From contig RPRC01000235.1 in NCBI GenBank assembly GCA_003857395.1, positions 1 through 9,084 on the forward strand: a stretch of 9,084 nucleotides of DNA, read 5' to 3'. The stretch is from Geobacter sp. GTDB taxonomy: Bacteria > Desulfobacterota > Desulfuromonadia > Geobacterales > Geobacteraceae. Shown here one piece after another: positions 1 through 7,480 of this stretch (position 1 is the first letter of the stretch; every line of letters starts with the position of its first letter). The notes beneath the pieces were generated by a model. The model worked only from the letters and a program-made list of their open reading frames with translations, was not told the DNA's origin and did not search any database. Made by a program: the position numbers and the translations under genes.

Positions 1-422
1 ATCAGCATGACCTCGAACCAGACATAGAGGTTGAACAGATCACCGGTGACAAAGGACCCGCAAACCCCGAGCAGCAGGATATGCAGAAGCGGATGATAGC
101 CGAAGGATTCATGCTCGATATCGGCGCTTTCCAGGGAATAGATGACTACGGACAGCCCTATGAGCCCGGCCACGGCAACCATCATGGCGCTGAAGAGATC
201 GGCGACCAGGGTAATTCCGAATGGTGCGGGCCAGTTACCGACCTGAATCACCTGGATGCCGTCGCGCCGGACCGTCGCCAAAAGGAGGATTGCCGCGGTG
301 AACAGGGCGCCTGCACCGCACACACTGATCAGACGCTGCAGCCGGCGGCGGTTCCAGGTCAGGAGTGACGCTATCGCGGTAACAAGGGGAATCAGCAGCG
401 GAAATAGGAGGATATTCGTCAT
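1..422 (-). CDS. mrpD: Mrp/Mnh-type Na+/H+ antiporter subunit D, N-terminal part (gene runs off the left edge)
   Basis: Only the first 140 codons are present. MrpD is one of the two large NuoL/NuoM/NuoN-like membrane subunits of the Mrp antiporter and is thought to carry a proton path. What is seen is a very hydrophobic N-terminus ([20 protein letters not shown]), further hydrophobic segments, and the segment [15 protein letters not shown], whose glutamate (residue 137) falls where the essential MrpD Glu137 lies in Bacillus Mrp. The ATG at 422 overlaps the mrpC stop in an ATGA arrangement and has a GGAG 7 nt upstream, so translation is probably coupled. The order mrpA-B-C-D supports D rather than another antiporter-like paralogue. 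The gene is intact as far as it goes, and mrpE, F and G would be expected to the left. Confidence 0.93.
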   Translation of the reverse strand, partial: MTNILLFPLLIPLVTAIASLLTWNRRRLQRLISVCGAGALFTAAILLLATVRRDGIQVIQVGNWPAPFGITLVADLFSAMMVAVAGLIGLSVVIYSLESADIEHESFGYHPLLHILLLGVCGSFVTGDLFNLYVWFEVML

Positions 423-778
423 TTATGCTCCAGGGAATCAGTTATCCTCATTTCGTCCACATCGTCGTCACCCACGGTCTCGTACACCCGCTTGATGAGC
501 ACCAGGGCAAAGGCCTGGATACCGAAACCGATGACAATAGCGGTCAGAATCATCGCCTGGGTGAGCGGATCCGCATAGGGGGCTGACGGAGCAATCGCGC
601 CCTCGGGGATCAACGGCGGGCGGCCGCGAACGAGACGTCCCATGGTAAAGATGAGCAGATTGGCGGCATTGCCGAGCAGGGCAAGGCCGAATACCATCCG
701 CACGATGCTGCGCCTGACCATCATGTACAGTCCCGCCGCATACAACCCTCCGATTACGAATGCGAGAAGTGTTTCCAT
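419..778 (-). CDS. mrpC: Mrp/Mnh-type Na+/H+ antiporter subunit C (NuoK-like)
   Basis: This 119-residue protein is the small NuoK/MnhC-like subunit of the Mrp antiporter. It has three hydrophobic segments: about residues 2-20 ([17 protein letters not shown]), 28-46 ([19 protein letters not shown]) and 74-95 ([21 protein letters not shown]). The GxxLLGNAxNLLIF and [15 protein letters not shown] stretches are typical of the family, and length is normal. The acidic C-terminal tail ([18 protein letters not shown]) is probably cytoplasmic. The ATG at 778 lies 1 nt after the mrpB stop, and a strong SD (GGAGGA) sits inside the last codons of mrpB. The stop overlaps the start of mrpD. In Bacillus Mrp, this subunit is needed for assembly of the MrpA-D half of the complex. 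Confidence 0.95.
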   Translation of the reverse strand: METLLAFVIGGLYAAGLYMMVRRSIVRMVFGLALLGNAANLLIFTMGRLVRGRPPLIPEGAIAPSAPYADPLTQAMILTAIVIGFGIQAFALVLIKRVYETVGDDDVDEMRITDSLEHK

Positions 779-779
779 C

Positions 780-1190
780 TCATTCCTCCATAAGCGAGAA
801 GATGATCAATAGCGCCATGCCTGCCACCGTCAGATAAACGCCGGTATCGAAAAGAAGCGGAGTCCCCAGCGAACCGACAATGGGTAACCGGTCGCCGACC
901 CAGAGTCCGGTCATAAAGGGTTGGCCGACAAACAGTGAAACACAGCCGCTGCCGATGGCAATCAGCAACCCCCAGGCTACCAGGACGCGAGGATCAACAT
1001 GCATCTTGTGCCTGGTCGCCGACACCCCGTAGGCAAGGGCATACAAGGCAAAGCCGGTTGCAGCCACCAAACCTCCCACGAAACCTCCTCCCGGTTCATT
1101 GTGGCCACGCAGCAACAGGAAAACTGAGTAGAGAAGTAACAAAGGCAACAGAATGCGCGTTGCCGTCGACAAGATCAGCGAACGGATCAT
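780..1190 (-). CDS. mrpB: Mrp/Mnh-type Na+/H+ antiporter subunit B (MnhB domain)
   Basis: This 136-residue membrane protein matches the MnhB/MrpB subunit in length and sequence style. Four hydrophobic segments are visible, with the family signature [20 protein letters not shown] at about residues 28-47. That segment contains conserved asparagine, glutamate and proline residues on the loop and start of helix 2. The reading frame is open further upstream, to 1328, but those codons overlap the mrpA C-terminus and do not look like protein. The ATG at 1190 lies 4 nt after the mrpA stop, and its AGGTGA SD overlaps that stop codon. This makes it the likely start and suggests coupled translation. MrpB is a structural part of the antiporter rather than a NuoL-type channel subunit. 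Confidence 0.95.
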   Translation of the reverse strand: MIRSLILSTATRILLPLLLLYSVFLLLRGHNEPGGGFVGGLVAATGFALYALAYGVSATRHKMHVDPRVLVAWGLLIAIGSGCVSLFVGQPFMTGLWVGDRLPIVGSLGTPLLFDTGVYLTVAGMALLIIFSLMEE

Positions 1191-1194
1191 TTTG

Positions 1195-3492
1195 TCACCT
1201 GTCCTTTTTAGCGCGGGCCCGGAGCAGCGCAAAGACCCCAAGTGACGCCACCGCCAGCACGGTGATTTCCCCCAGCGTATCGAGTGCACGGAAATCCACC
1301 AGGATAACATTGACAACGTTGCGGCCATGGGCTTGGGTCAGGGCGTTCTCCGCGAAATAGCTGCTTATCCGGGTTTTCACCGGTTCCGAAGTTGCCGTTA
1401 AAACCAGGGCGGTCATGACGCCGCCATTGCCGATGGCTATCAGCGCATCGCGGATTCTGGCAGGCCTCCCCGAGAGAAGCGAAAAGCGCGGCAACCGGTA
1501 CAGCACTAACACAAATAATATGATGGAAAGTGTTTCGACACAGAACTGGGTCATGGCCAGATCAGGGGCACCGAAGAAGATATAAATCAGTGCCAGACCG
1601 TAGCCGACGACACCGAGGGCCGCCACCGTCGACAGGCGCGACAGGGATAACGAAGCAAACAACGCCGCTGCCAGAACCATAACCGCGATTAGCCATTCGT
1701 GGAAAAGTGCATCAGGCCCCCCTGTATCCCAGTGAAATCCCGACTTGGTGTACAGGGTGAAGAATAGCAGCAGAAACGCCGTGCCCAGCACCGTCATCAG
1801 ATAGTAACGGAGATATCCGCTTTGCAGGAATCGGGTCTGCAAATAGGCAAGCCTCGCAGTTCCGGCAATTGCAAGATCGTACCAGCGCGAAGGTCCCCAG
1901 CTTGCCGGTCGCCGGACCGCGTTTGCAAAAAGGTAAAGCCTTTTCCTGCCTGCATACAAGGCTGCCCCCGCCCCGTAGGTGACCAAACTGAGGATCAGCA
2001 CGGGATTCAAACCGTGCCACACCGGCAGCTCGATCACTGTCGATTCGGTCCGCATGGCAGCGACTGCCGGAATCACCAGCAGCGTGTCGACAGCGGTAGG
2101 GTAAAGACCCATAATGAGGCCAAGTACTGCCAAGAGCAGCGGAGACAACCACAGGCTTGGGGGTGGTGGATGAAAATTCTGCGACTGAGTGGGAGCTTTG
2201 TTGAAAAAGGGCGTAAGCACAAAAATCCCAGCTGCTGTTACCATGATGATATTTGTCAGGAGTCCTGCTCCGGTAATGATTGCTGCTGCCTGAGGTGCCT
2301 GCAGTTTGGCCTCGTAAAGAAGTTCTTTTCCCAGATATCCCAGCATCGGCGGCAGTCCGGCCATGGAAAGTGCCGCCAGCGTCGCGGCAACTGCAACCGC
2401 CGGCATCAGCCACAGGAGTCCGCGTAATTCTCGGATATCACGCGTTCCGGTTGCATGATCCACTGCTCCGGTGACAAGAAAAAGGGCCCCCTTGTAGAGG
2501 GCATGGACGATCAGATAAACGATGGCAGCTTCGGCGGCCTGGGACGTGCCGAGACCGAGCAGCAGAACCAGCGTTCCCAGGGAACTGATGGTTGTATATG
2601 CCAAAAGACGTTTCAGATCCGTTTGTGTCACGGCCATGATGACGCCGATCAGCATGGTAGCAGCCCCACAAGAGGTCAGAAGATAATGCCAGGCATCCGT
2701 GCCGCCGAGTACCGGGCTGAATCTGGCGAGCAGATACACGCCTGCCTTGACCATGGTCGCCGAGTGAAGGTAGGCGCTGACCGGTGTCGGAGCTTCCATG
2801 GCTGACGGCAGCCAGAAATGAAAAGGAAATTGAGCAGACTTGGTAAAGGCCCCGGCAAGGACCAGGAGGAGTATTGGCAGGTAGAGCCCATGGGTCCGGA
2901 TAACATCGCCCCTGTTCAGTAATTCGGTTATCTCCAGGCTGCCGGCGACATGGCCCAGAAGCAGGAATCCGGCCAGCAGTGCCAGACCACCGGCACCGGT
3001 AACCAGCAGCGCCTGCAGCGCCGCCTTGCGAGCGGCTTCCCGCGTATGTTCAAAGCCGATCAGTAGATAGGAACTGAGACTGGTTAATTCCCAGAAGATG
3101 AACAGAGTAATTATATTTCCGGCCAGGACCAATCCGAGCATGGATGACATGAAGAGGAGCATGAAGGCGTAAAAACGCCCCAACTCACCATGGCCTCTCA
3201 GGTAGCCAGAGGAGAAAATTACGATCAATGCCCCGGTCCCGAGGATCAGGAGGGAAAAAAGAAGGCTTAAGCCATCAAGGTAAAACGAGAGGGTGACGCC
3301 GAGGGAGGGTAACCACGGATAGGTGGTAAAGAGAGTCTCTCCGCCGGCAATCGATGTGATATTCGAGGCAAAATAACAGAAAAGTGCCGTCGGAATAACA
3401 GCAAGCAACCCTCCGGAACTTCTCGGCAGGAATCGATGCACCCAAGGGGCGGCAAACGCGGCCAAAAAAGCGGTGATGAGCGATAGGAACAT
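1195..3492 (-). CDS. mrpA: Mrp/Mnh-type Na+/H+ antiporter subunit A, full-length with C-terminal MbhD/MbhE-like domains
   Basis: This is the largest Mrp subunit, 765 residues with many membrane helices. The N-terminal NuoL-like part holds FWELTSLSS (Glu135), [14 protein letters not shown] (Lys218) and [12 protein letters not shown] (Lys249), matching the Glu/Lys positions of the proton path in this superfamily. The C-terminal part has [17 protein letters not shown] (Glu653), typical of the MbhD/DUF4040 region, and then [17 protein letters not shown] (Asp733, Asp738, Glu742), typical of the MbhE region. The fused C-terminus separates true MrpA from MrpD. The ATG at 3492 is chosen because the first helix ([20 protein letters not shown]) begins there as in relatives. 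A TTG at 3531 would add 13 polar residues and has no better SD, and the SD at 3492 is also weak. No frameshift is seen. Confidence 0.95.
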   Translation of the reverse strand: MFLSLITAFLAAFAAPWVHRFLPRSSGGLLAVIPTALFCYFASNITSIAGGETLFTTYPWLPSLGVTLSFYLDGLSLLFSLLILGTGALIVIFSSGYLRGHGELGRFYAFMLLFMSSMLGLVLAGNIITLFIFWELTSLSSYLLIGFEHTREAARKAALQALLVTGAGGLALLAGFLLLGHVAGSLEITELLNRGDVIRTHGLYLPILLLVLAGAFTKSAQFPFHFWLPSAMEAPTPVSAYLHSATMVKAGVYLLARFSPVLGGTDAWHYLLTSCGAATMLIGVIMAVTQTDLKRLLAYTTISSLGTLVLLLGLGTSQAAEAAIVYLIVHALYKGALFLVTGAVDHATGTRDIRELRGLLWLMPAVAVAATLAALSMAGLPPMLGYLGKELLYEAKLQAPQAAAIITGAGLLTNIIMVTAAGIFVLTPFFNKAPTQSQNFHPPPPSLWLSPLLLAVLGLIMGLYPTAVDTLLVIPAVAAMRTESTVIELPVWHGLNPVLILSLVTYGAGAALYAGRKRLYLFANAVRRPASWGPSRWYDLAIAGTARLAYLQTRFLQSGYLRYYLMTVLGTAFLLLFFTLYTKSGFHWDTGGPDALFHEWLIAVMVLAAALFASLSLSRLSTVAALGVVGYGLALIYIFFGAPDLAMTQFCVETLSIILFVLVLYRLPRFSLLSGRPARIRDALIAIGNGGVMTALVLTATSEPVKTRISSYFAENALTQAHGRNVVNVILVDFRALDTLGEITVLAVASLGVFALLRARAKKDR

Positions 3493-3779
3493 AGTACAAT
3501 CCAATTCGGCAGCAGCCGGATCAAACTTCAACAGGCCGGGAATTTCGGCTCCGCTGTGAGGGAACCTTTATAGGTAAAGACGGCGACTGTCGCATGTAAG
3601 GCAACACACCTGCAATCATCCCCACCAGGAACAGTTCCTTTTTCCCGCTTCGTATTTCGGGGGGACATAATACGGATTTTTTTTGATACCCTGACATTAA
3701 TTCGTATTATGTCCCCCAAATTCAATGTCCCCCGAATTCAAAAATTCCTAAGGATGAGGCATGATTCATTGCGCCCAGA
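3493..3779. other. Intergenic gap between korB and mrpA
   Basis: This 287-nt gap separates the korB stop from the chosen mrpA start, and no protein gene is supported in it. It holds the palindromic mobile-element remnant described separately. It also has two small symmetrical sequences: AGGAACAGTTCCT (3627-3639) and GCGACTGTCGC (3583-3593), each with arms of 5-6 bp around a single central base. Either could be an operator for mrpA transcription, but nothing ties them to a known regulator. No hairpin followed by a U-run is seen downstream of korB, so whether kor transcripts stop here or continue into mrpA is open. No convincing -35/-10 pair for mrpA was found. Confidence 0.6.
3657..3739. repeat. 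Inverted-repeat remnant of REP/RAYT (IS200-Y1-like) type
   Basis: A perfect 15-bp inverted repeat is seen: GGGGGACATAATACG at 3660-3674 and its reverse complement at 3703-3717, with a 28-nt spacer. Allowing one mismatch the arms extend to 19 bp (3660-3678 and 3699-3717). Read on the minus strand, a second partial copy follows the same consensus, GAATTCGGGGGACAT at 3725-3739, 15 nt from the copy GAATTTGGGGGACAT at 3710-3724. From memory, GAATTCGGGGGACATAATAC-like sequences flank or disperse with REP-associated tyrosine (Y1) transposase genes in several phyla. No transposase is present in the gap, so this is probably a non-autonomous copy or a deletion scar. The structure is certain; the family assignment is inference. 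Confidence 0.65.
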
Positions 3780-4631
3780 TCACGCCATGGCGGCGATAAT
3801 CTCTGCCAAAGCATTTTTGTCCAGCGTACGACCGACAAGGGGACCCTGCCCGAGAACCGGCAGGTGTGATTCATAACTGGGTCGGTCATTCCGGTAGATG
3901 ACGCCTACGGGGATGTGGTCGCCCCACTCCTGGGCCCGCTGCATGGCCCCATGCCAATCGGTCGGATCATAATCCGCAGGCAGCGTCGTGCAGCGCTTCC
4001 GATACCAGCTGAACGTGTTGACCTTGTTGAAGGACACGCAGGGCTGCAGCACATCGACCAAGGCAAATCCGGGATGGGCAATGGCCTGGGCGATCAGGCC
4101 GGCCAGCTCATCCTCTGCCCCGGAGAACCCCCGGGCAACGAAGCCGGCATGCATGGCTACGGCAACGGCCACCGGATTGAAGGGTGTGGCGGCAACGCCA
4201 TGGGGCTGGGTCTTGGTCACAACTCCCTCTTCCGTGGTAGGGCTCGCCTGGCCCTTGGTCAGGCCATATATCTGGTTGTCGTGAACAACCAGGGTGATAT
4301 TGACGTTGCGCCTGATTGCCGCCAGAAAATGGTTGCCGCCTTCCCCGTAACTGCAGCCGTCGCCACTCTCGGCAATCACCGTCAGCTCCGGGTTGGTCAG
4401 CTTGGCGCCGGTGGCAACGGGTAGCGCCCGGCCATGCAGCCCGTTGAAAAGATTGGCGTTAAGGTAATGGGGCGCCTTGGCCGCCTGGCCGATTCCCGAA
4501 ACAAAGAGCACCTGGCGGGGGGCAAGCTGCAGGAGCACCAGAGCCTTCTTCATTGCCTCCAATAGGGAAAAATTGCCGCAGCCGGGACACCAGGCCGTCT
4601 CATGCCTGCCGAAATCTTCAAGGGATACCAT
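3780..4631 (-). CDS. korB: 2-oxoacid:ferredoxin oxidoreductase, beta (thiamine diphosphate) subunit
   Basis: This cytoplasmic beta subunit of a KorAB-type enzyme binds thiamine diphosphate and an iron-sulfur cluster. It catalyses 2-oxoacid + CoA + oxidised ferredoxin to acyl-CoA + CO2 + reduced ferredoxin, in either direction. Its 283 residues fit the family. The sequence shows WCPGCGN (Cys15, Cys18), GDG at 90-92 followed by YGEGGNHF, HDNQIYGLTKGQASPT (Asn119; the diphosphate/Mg2+ motif), and LQPCVSFN (Cys198). The position where a third cluster cysteine usually occurs (SGIGC) is SGIGQ, with Gln49. Three starts are possible (GTG 4649, ATG 4637, ATG 4631); 4631 is chosen because GAGGAGG lies about 7 nt upstream of it. 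It starts 42 nt after the korA stop, on the same strand, so they form one operon. The substrate (2-oxoglutarate, pyruvate or another) cannot be read from sequence. Confidence 0.92.
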   Translation of the reverse strand: MVSLEDFGRHETAWCPGCGNFSLLEAMKKALVLLQLAPRQVLFVSGIGQAAKAPHYLNANLFNGLHGRALPVATGAKLTNPELTVIAESGDGCSYGEGGNHFLAAIRRNVNITLVVHDNQIYGLTKGQASPTTEEGVVTKTQPHGVAATPFNPVAVAVAMHAGFVARGFSGAEDELAGLIAQAIAHPGFALVDVLQPCVSFNKVNTFSWYRKRCTTLPADYDPTDWHGAMQRAQEWGDHIPVGVIYRNDRPSYESHLPVLGQGPLVGRTLDKNALAEIIAAMA

Positions 4632-4673
4632 TACCATTCCTCCTCGCACTCACCAAGGGTGCACTGACTGTTA

Positions 4674-6350
4674 TCACCAACCCGATTCTGCCAGGCGCCT
4701 GAGTATGAATTCCGGGGTCAAGGGCAGGCCATCAAAACGCCCTATTTGGCCATGGACAGCAAAACCGCATTCCCGACGCAGCAAACGGGCAAATTGGCCG
4801 GTGGCATTCCCCTCGACACCGAGCACGGTCCGCGCCTGCTGGAGGTACGTCAGAAACTGGTCCGGCACCAAGGGCCAGACCTGGGAGAAATGGAGCGCTG
4901 CCGCCCGGATGCCCCGGGCTGCCAGCAGTTCCGCCGCTTCAGTAACGGCACCCCCGGCCGACCCCCAGCAAACCAGCAGCAGATCGGCGGAGGCCGGGCC
5001 GCAATATTCCGGGGCAAGCGTCAACCGCTCCAAAAGTGCCAGCTTGCGAAGCCGTTTTTCCACCATCTGCACCCGCACGCCAAGATCCTCAGTAATGTGG
5101 CCGTCTTCCGTATGTTCGTCACTGTCGGCAACAGCCAGACCATCACCGCGACCGGGTAGGGCGCGCGGCGAGATGCCGCTGTCCGTCAGTGCATACCGTT
5201 GATAGGTCGGTGTGTCGTCGGGAGCGCGTTCATGGGGAAGCACCGTCGGCACAGCAGTTGGATCGAAGGGAGCAACAGACCGATAGGAGTCGGCCAGGAA
5301 TTGATCGGTGAGGATGAAAACCGGCCCCTGGCTCTGCTCGGCAATATCCATCGCCCGGGCTGCAAGGCTGAAACATTGCTCCGGGGAGCCAGGCGCCAGG
5401 ATCGCCCGGGGAAACTCGCCATGGCCCGAGTGCAGGACGAATTCCAGATCCCCCTGTTCGGTGCGGGTCGGCAACCCCGTAGCCGGGCCAGGCCGCTGGG
5501 CAACAACGATGACTACCGGGGTTTCGGTCATGGCGGCAAGACTGACCCCCTCGACCATGAGGGCAAAACCACCCCCTGAGGTGGCAACCAGAGCCGGAGC
5601 GCCCGCAAAGGAAGCACCTAGGGCCATGTTGATTGCCGCAATTTCGTCCTCGGCCTGCTCCACAACCAGCCCCAGGCGATCGGCATGGGCCAGGAGCGCC
5701 AGGATGACCGACTTACCCGGCGTCATGGGATAAAAGGCGGCAAATTTCAGACCACCGGCCATGGCCCCAAGGGCCAATGCCTCATTGCCATTGACCATGA
5801 TGCGCGGCATTGGGGCAGTCGGCTCGGGTAGCGGCCGGTGGACGCCGCTCTGCCTCTGCCAGTCGAGACCCGCCTGCAATGCCACCCCTGCCGATGCAAG
5901 CGTCTCTGCTTCTTCACCCAGTGTCCGGGTAAGGACACCGGCATCCAGTGCGAGCAGGCCGCTTGCCACCCCCGCTGCCACGATATTGAACAGGGCGGCC
6001 AGACCCATTTCTCCCGCCGGAATTCTCAGGCATAACCGGTCGCCGGTTTCCGCCGCCACCGCCCCATCCATGATGATGATGCCATCCTCGGCAAGATCGG
6101 CCAGATGTTCGTCCACCGACCGTGCATCAAGGGCAATGAGAACATCAATGGTCTCACTGGGCGCAGCAACCGGTGTCGGGGCCACGCGGATGGCAAAGGA
6201 ATTGTGACCGCCGCGAATGCGCGACATGTAGCTCTGGGTAACCACCAGATAATAGCCGGAGCGCACCAGCACCTTGGCCAGCAGATGTCCTATCGTCAGG
6301 AGGCCCTGCCCGGCCACCCCGCCAATGAGTATGGTACATGGTTTTGTCAT
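4674..6350 (-). CDS. korA: 2-oxoacid:ferredoxin oxidoreductase, fused gamma-alpha subunit
   Basis: This 558-residue protein joins the gamma domain (about residues 5-175, starting TILIGGVAGQG) to the alpha domain (about 183-558) of 2-oxoacid:ferredoxin oxidoreductases. It pairs with the downstream beta subunit. Alpha-domain landmarks are FYPMTPGKS (206-214; YPITPS in most relatives), VVEQAEDEIAAINMALGAS (229-247), RPGPATGLPTRTEQGDL (286-302), DEHTEDGHITED (411-422) and VEGNATGQFARLLRRE (512-527). The gamma-alpha fusion and order are those of the two-subunit KorAB type. No ferredoxin-like delta subunit lies alongside. The frame is open to 6455, but ATG 6350 is chosen because AGGGGGAG precedes it by about 5 nt and homology to the family starts at once. 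The gene looks intact. The korA symbol is by family, and 2-oxoglutarate specificity is not proven. Confidence 0.92.
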   Translation of the reverse strand: MTKPCTILIGGVAGQGLLTIGHLLAKVLVRSGYYLVVTQSYMSRIRGGHNSFAIRVAPTPVAAPSETIDVLIALDARSVDEHLADLAEDGIIIMDGAVAAETGDRLCLRIPAGEMGLAALFNIVAAGVASGLLALDAGVLTRTLGEEAETLASAGVALQAGLDWQRQSGVHRPLPEPTAPMPRIMVNGNEALALGAMAGGLKFAAFYPMTPGKSVILALLAHADRLGLVVEQAEDEIAAINMALGASFAGAPALVATSGGGFALMVEGVSLAAMTETPVVIVVAQRPGPATGLPTRTEQGDLEFVLHSGHGEFPRAILAPGSPEQCFSLAARAMDIAEQSQGPVFILTDQFLADSYRSVAPFDPTAVPTVLPHERAPDDTPTYQRYALTDSGISPRALPGRGDGLAVADSDEHTEDGHITEDLGVRVQMVEKRLRKLALLERLTLAPEYCGPASADLLLVCWGSAGGAVTEAAELLAARGIRAAALHFSQVWPLVPDQFLTYLQQARTVLGVEGNATGQFARLLRRECGFAVHGQIGRFDGLPLTPEFILRRLAESGW

Positions 6351-6440
6351 CGTTCTCCCCCTTGAGCCCTCCAGGGAATGCAGCGTCCCGGAGCGATTTC
6401 GGCAGCATATGCCGGAATAATGCGGTGCTGGCATCAACGG

Positions 6441-6449
6441 AGTATACCA
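6441..6449 (-). promoter_or_regulatory. Candidate extended -10 promoter for korAB
   Basis: On the minus strand this reads TGGTATACT: a good -10 hexamer (TATACT) preceded by TG one base upstream, the extended -10 form. The predicted transcription start would be near 6434, giving an 80-90 nt leader before korA. No clear -35 is seen at 17-18 nt. It is the best sigma-70-like match in the upstream region, but it is unproven. Confidence 0.35.
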
Positions 6450-6564
6450 GAACAATCACCAAGCGCGAACGTGCTTCGCAGAATTCTGCCGCATAAAAAA
6501 ACGGGGAACGGAAATTGCTGTGGACCAATGAGGTCAGGGACCAAGGGGAATAATGGAGGATTGA

Positions 6565-6600
6565 ATGGCGCTAGTTAAAGCCTATCAGCAGGTAAAGTAG
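6565..6600 (+). CDS. Possible 11-residue microprotein or truncated gene start
   Basis: The frame encodes MALVKAYQQVK and then stops with TAG. The only support is an unusually good SD, GGAGGA at 6555-6560, 4 nt before the ATG, in a region otherwise free of genes. It could be the intact start of a gene whose remainder was lost, a tiny peptide, or chance. The peptide is too short to test for homology by eye. It points away from korA and toward the 3' end of the convergent PhnA-like gene. Confidence 0.15.
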   Translation: MALVKAYQQVK

Positions 6601-6739
6601 TGACAAAATAGCAGCATATTATTAGAAATAGACTTGGTGCCGGAAAAATTGACTGTTGATCTGAAGTCTTTACCGGCTTTCTTCTGTAATCTGATTAAGC
6701 CGTCCGGGATTTTGACGAAGGTAAGAAAGATAACATTTC

Positions 6740-7117
6740 TTATCCAAGCAGTTCCGCTTTGACATTTTCATCGATAAAACTTTCCTCGATTGCCTCCCGT
6801 GCCCACTGCTCCTTGCATGATGACAGCATCCGGGCAGCCCCTTCGGCAACCGCCGGTATGTCGCTCCACAAGGCGTCGCGAATGGAGCGCAGTTCATTCA
6901 GGTCTGGTTTTCTGCCCTCCGCCAGTTCACGGCAGCGGCTGCACAGCAGGGCCAGGGTTTCCAGCGCCGGTTCCTGCTCCGGCCGGTAGTCCCACAGTCG
7001 CAGATCCTCCTTGCTCCCGCACCATTCACATTTGAAACCGGCACGTTTGCCGATCTGCTTGCCAAAAAGGCTGACAGCTTCCTGTCGATCCTTGTTTGCC
7101 TGGTATCCTTTTGCCAT
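6740..7117 (-). CDS. Small zinc-binding protein resembling the N-terminal domain of proteobacterial PhnA-like proteins
   Basis: This 125-residue soluble protein has two CxxC pairs, KCEWCG (Cys30, Cys33) and LLCSRC (Cys59, Cys62), which fit one zinc site in a treble-clef or ribbon fold. The lead-in SLFGKQIGKRAGFKCEWC and the later SIRDALWSDIPAVAEGAARML resemble the N-terminal half of proteobacterial PhnA-like proteins. The C-terminal PhnA domain proper is absent. PhnA-like proteins are poorly understood despite the phosphonate-linked name, and no phosphonate genes lie nearby, so no function is claimed. The frame opens at 7177, but the ATG at 7117 is chosen because an AAGGAAGG SD lies about 7 nt upstream and family-like sequence starts there. 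An HNH-like or other small zinc-finger protein is the main alternative. Confidence 0.75.
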   Translation of the reverse strand: MAKGYQANKDRQEAVSLFGKQIGKRAGFKCEWCGSKEDLRLWDYRPEQEPALETLALLCSRCRELAEGRKPDLNELRSIRDALWSDIPAVAEGAARMLSSCKEQWAREAIEESFIDENVKAELLG

Positions 7118-7151
7118 AGAGAACCTTCCTTTGTCGAACTTTACGTGCGTA

Positions 7152-7177
7152 ATGCATTTTACCTGAATAACATGCAT
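7152..7177 (-). promoter_or_regulatory. Candidate promoter with paired ATGCAT boxes upstream of the PhnA-like gene
   Basis: Two self-complementary ATGCAT boxes (7152-7157 and 7172-7177) have centres exactly 20 bp apart, about two helical turns. On the minus strand a -10-like TAAAAT (7156-7161) overlaps the proximal box. CTGATT, 17 nt upstream, is a poor -35. The arrangement would suit a dimeric regulator covering the promoter of the 6740-7117 gene. This is inference from spacing only. Confidence 0.3.
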
Positions 7178-7360
7178 AAATCAGCATCGGGGAAAAGAAT
7201 ATATTTTTGCCTGATTTACACATAGTTACACTATTAACAAAAGACTTTTCGCAAGATACTCGGTATTTACCCATTTACTGAGCCCTCTGTTTAATAACGT
7301 CTTAATTGAAATATATTTAATGGCATTGGTTTGTTGCTTCTGGTATTACTTGTTTAATTA

Positions 7361-7480
7361 ATGAACTGGAAGCTGCCGTTCTGTTTTGTGGGCTTTTGGC
7401 AGTTTTGTCAGAACTGGATCGGGATAATCCGTCTCACGAGAAATAGCATGATGAAAGCCGCTATGGTGGGAGATTTCTGA
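7361..7480 (+). CDS. Questionable 39-codon hydrophobic reading frame running through the structured element
   Basis: The frame starts MNWKLPFCFVGFWQF and ends with AAMVGDF and a TGA at 7478-7480, within the loop of the terminator at 7454-7495. It is rich in Trp (residues 3, 13, 19), Phe and Cys, and the first half could form a short membrane segment. Against it, there is no SD (TTGTTTAATTA precedes the ATG). For it, the terminator begins within its last codons, as in leader peptides or very short genes with their own terminator. It competes with the reading of the same bases as a non-coding RNA. Confidence 0.15.
   Translation: MNWKLPFCFVGFWQFCQNWIGIIRLTRNSMMKAAMVGDF

Larger units (their letters stand above)
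6351..6739. other. Gene-poor gap upstream of korA
   Basis: This 389-nt stretch lies between the korA start and the stop of the PhnA-like gene, both on the minus strand. It holds the candidate korA promoter and a plus-strand 11-codon reading frame with a strong SD (6565-6600). A 6-bp inverted repeat, CGGCTT/AAGCCG (6674-6679 and 6697-6702), and an A/T-only repeat, AAGAAA/TTTCTT (6723-6728 and 6736-6741), lie just downstream of the PhnA-like gene. Neither is followed by a U-run on the minus strand, so neither is called a terminator. No longer protein frame here has an SD or recognisable homology. Confidence 0.5.

Noticed and set aside
1712..2413. Long minus-strand frame of 233 codons inside mrpA, plus several other frames of 60-200 codons on both strands within mrpA
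   Set aside because: They overlap a clearly conserved antiporter gene, are rich in Arg, Ser, Gly and Cys in the way shadow frames of GC-rich genes are, and show no domain.
4477..5202. Plus-strand frame of 241 codons opposite the end of korA and the start of korB
   Set aside because: Low-complexity Ser/Arg/Pro/Ala composition, no SD, and antisense to two well-supported genes.
5308..6207. Plus-strand frames of 126-148 codons opposite korA
   Set aside because: Antisense shadows of a strongly conserved gene, with no homology and no SD.
7331..7360. Possible sigma-54 promoter (GG...TTGC) near TTGGTTTGTTGCTTC
   Set aside because: The spacing between the GG and GC pairs is not the required 10 bases in any alignment tried.
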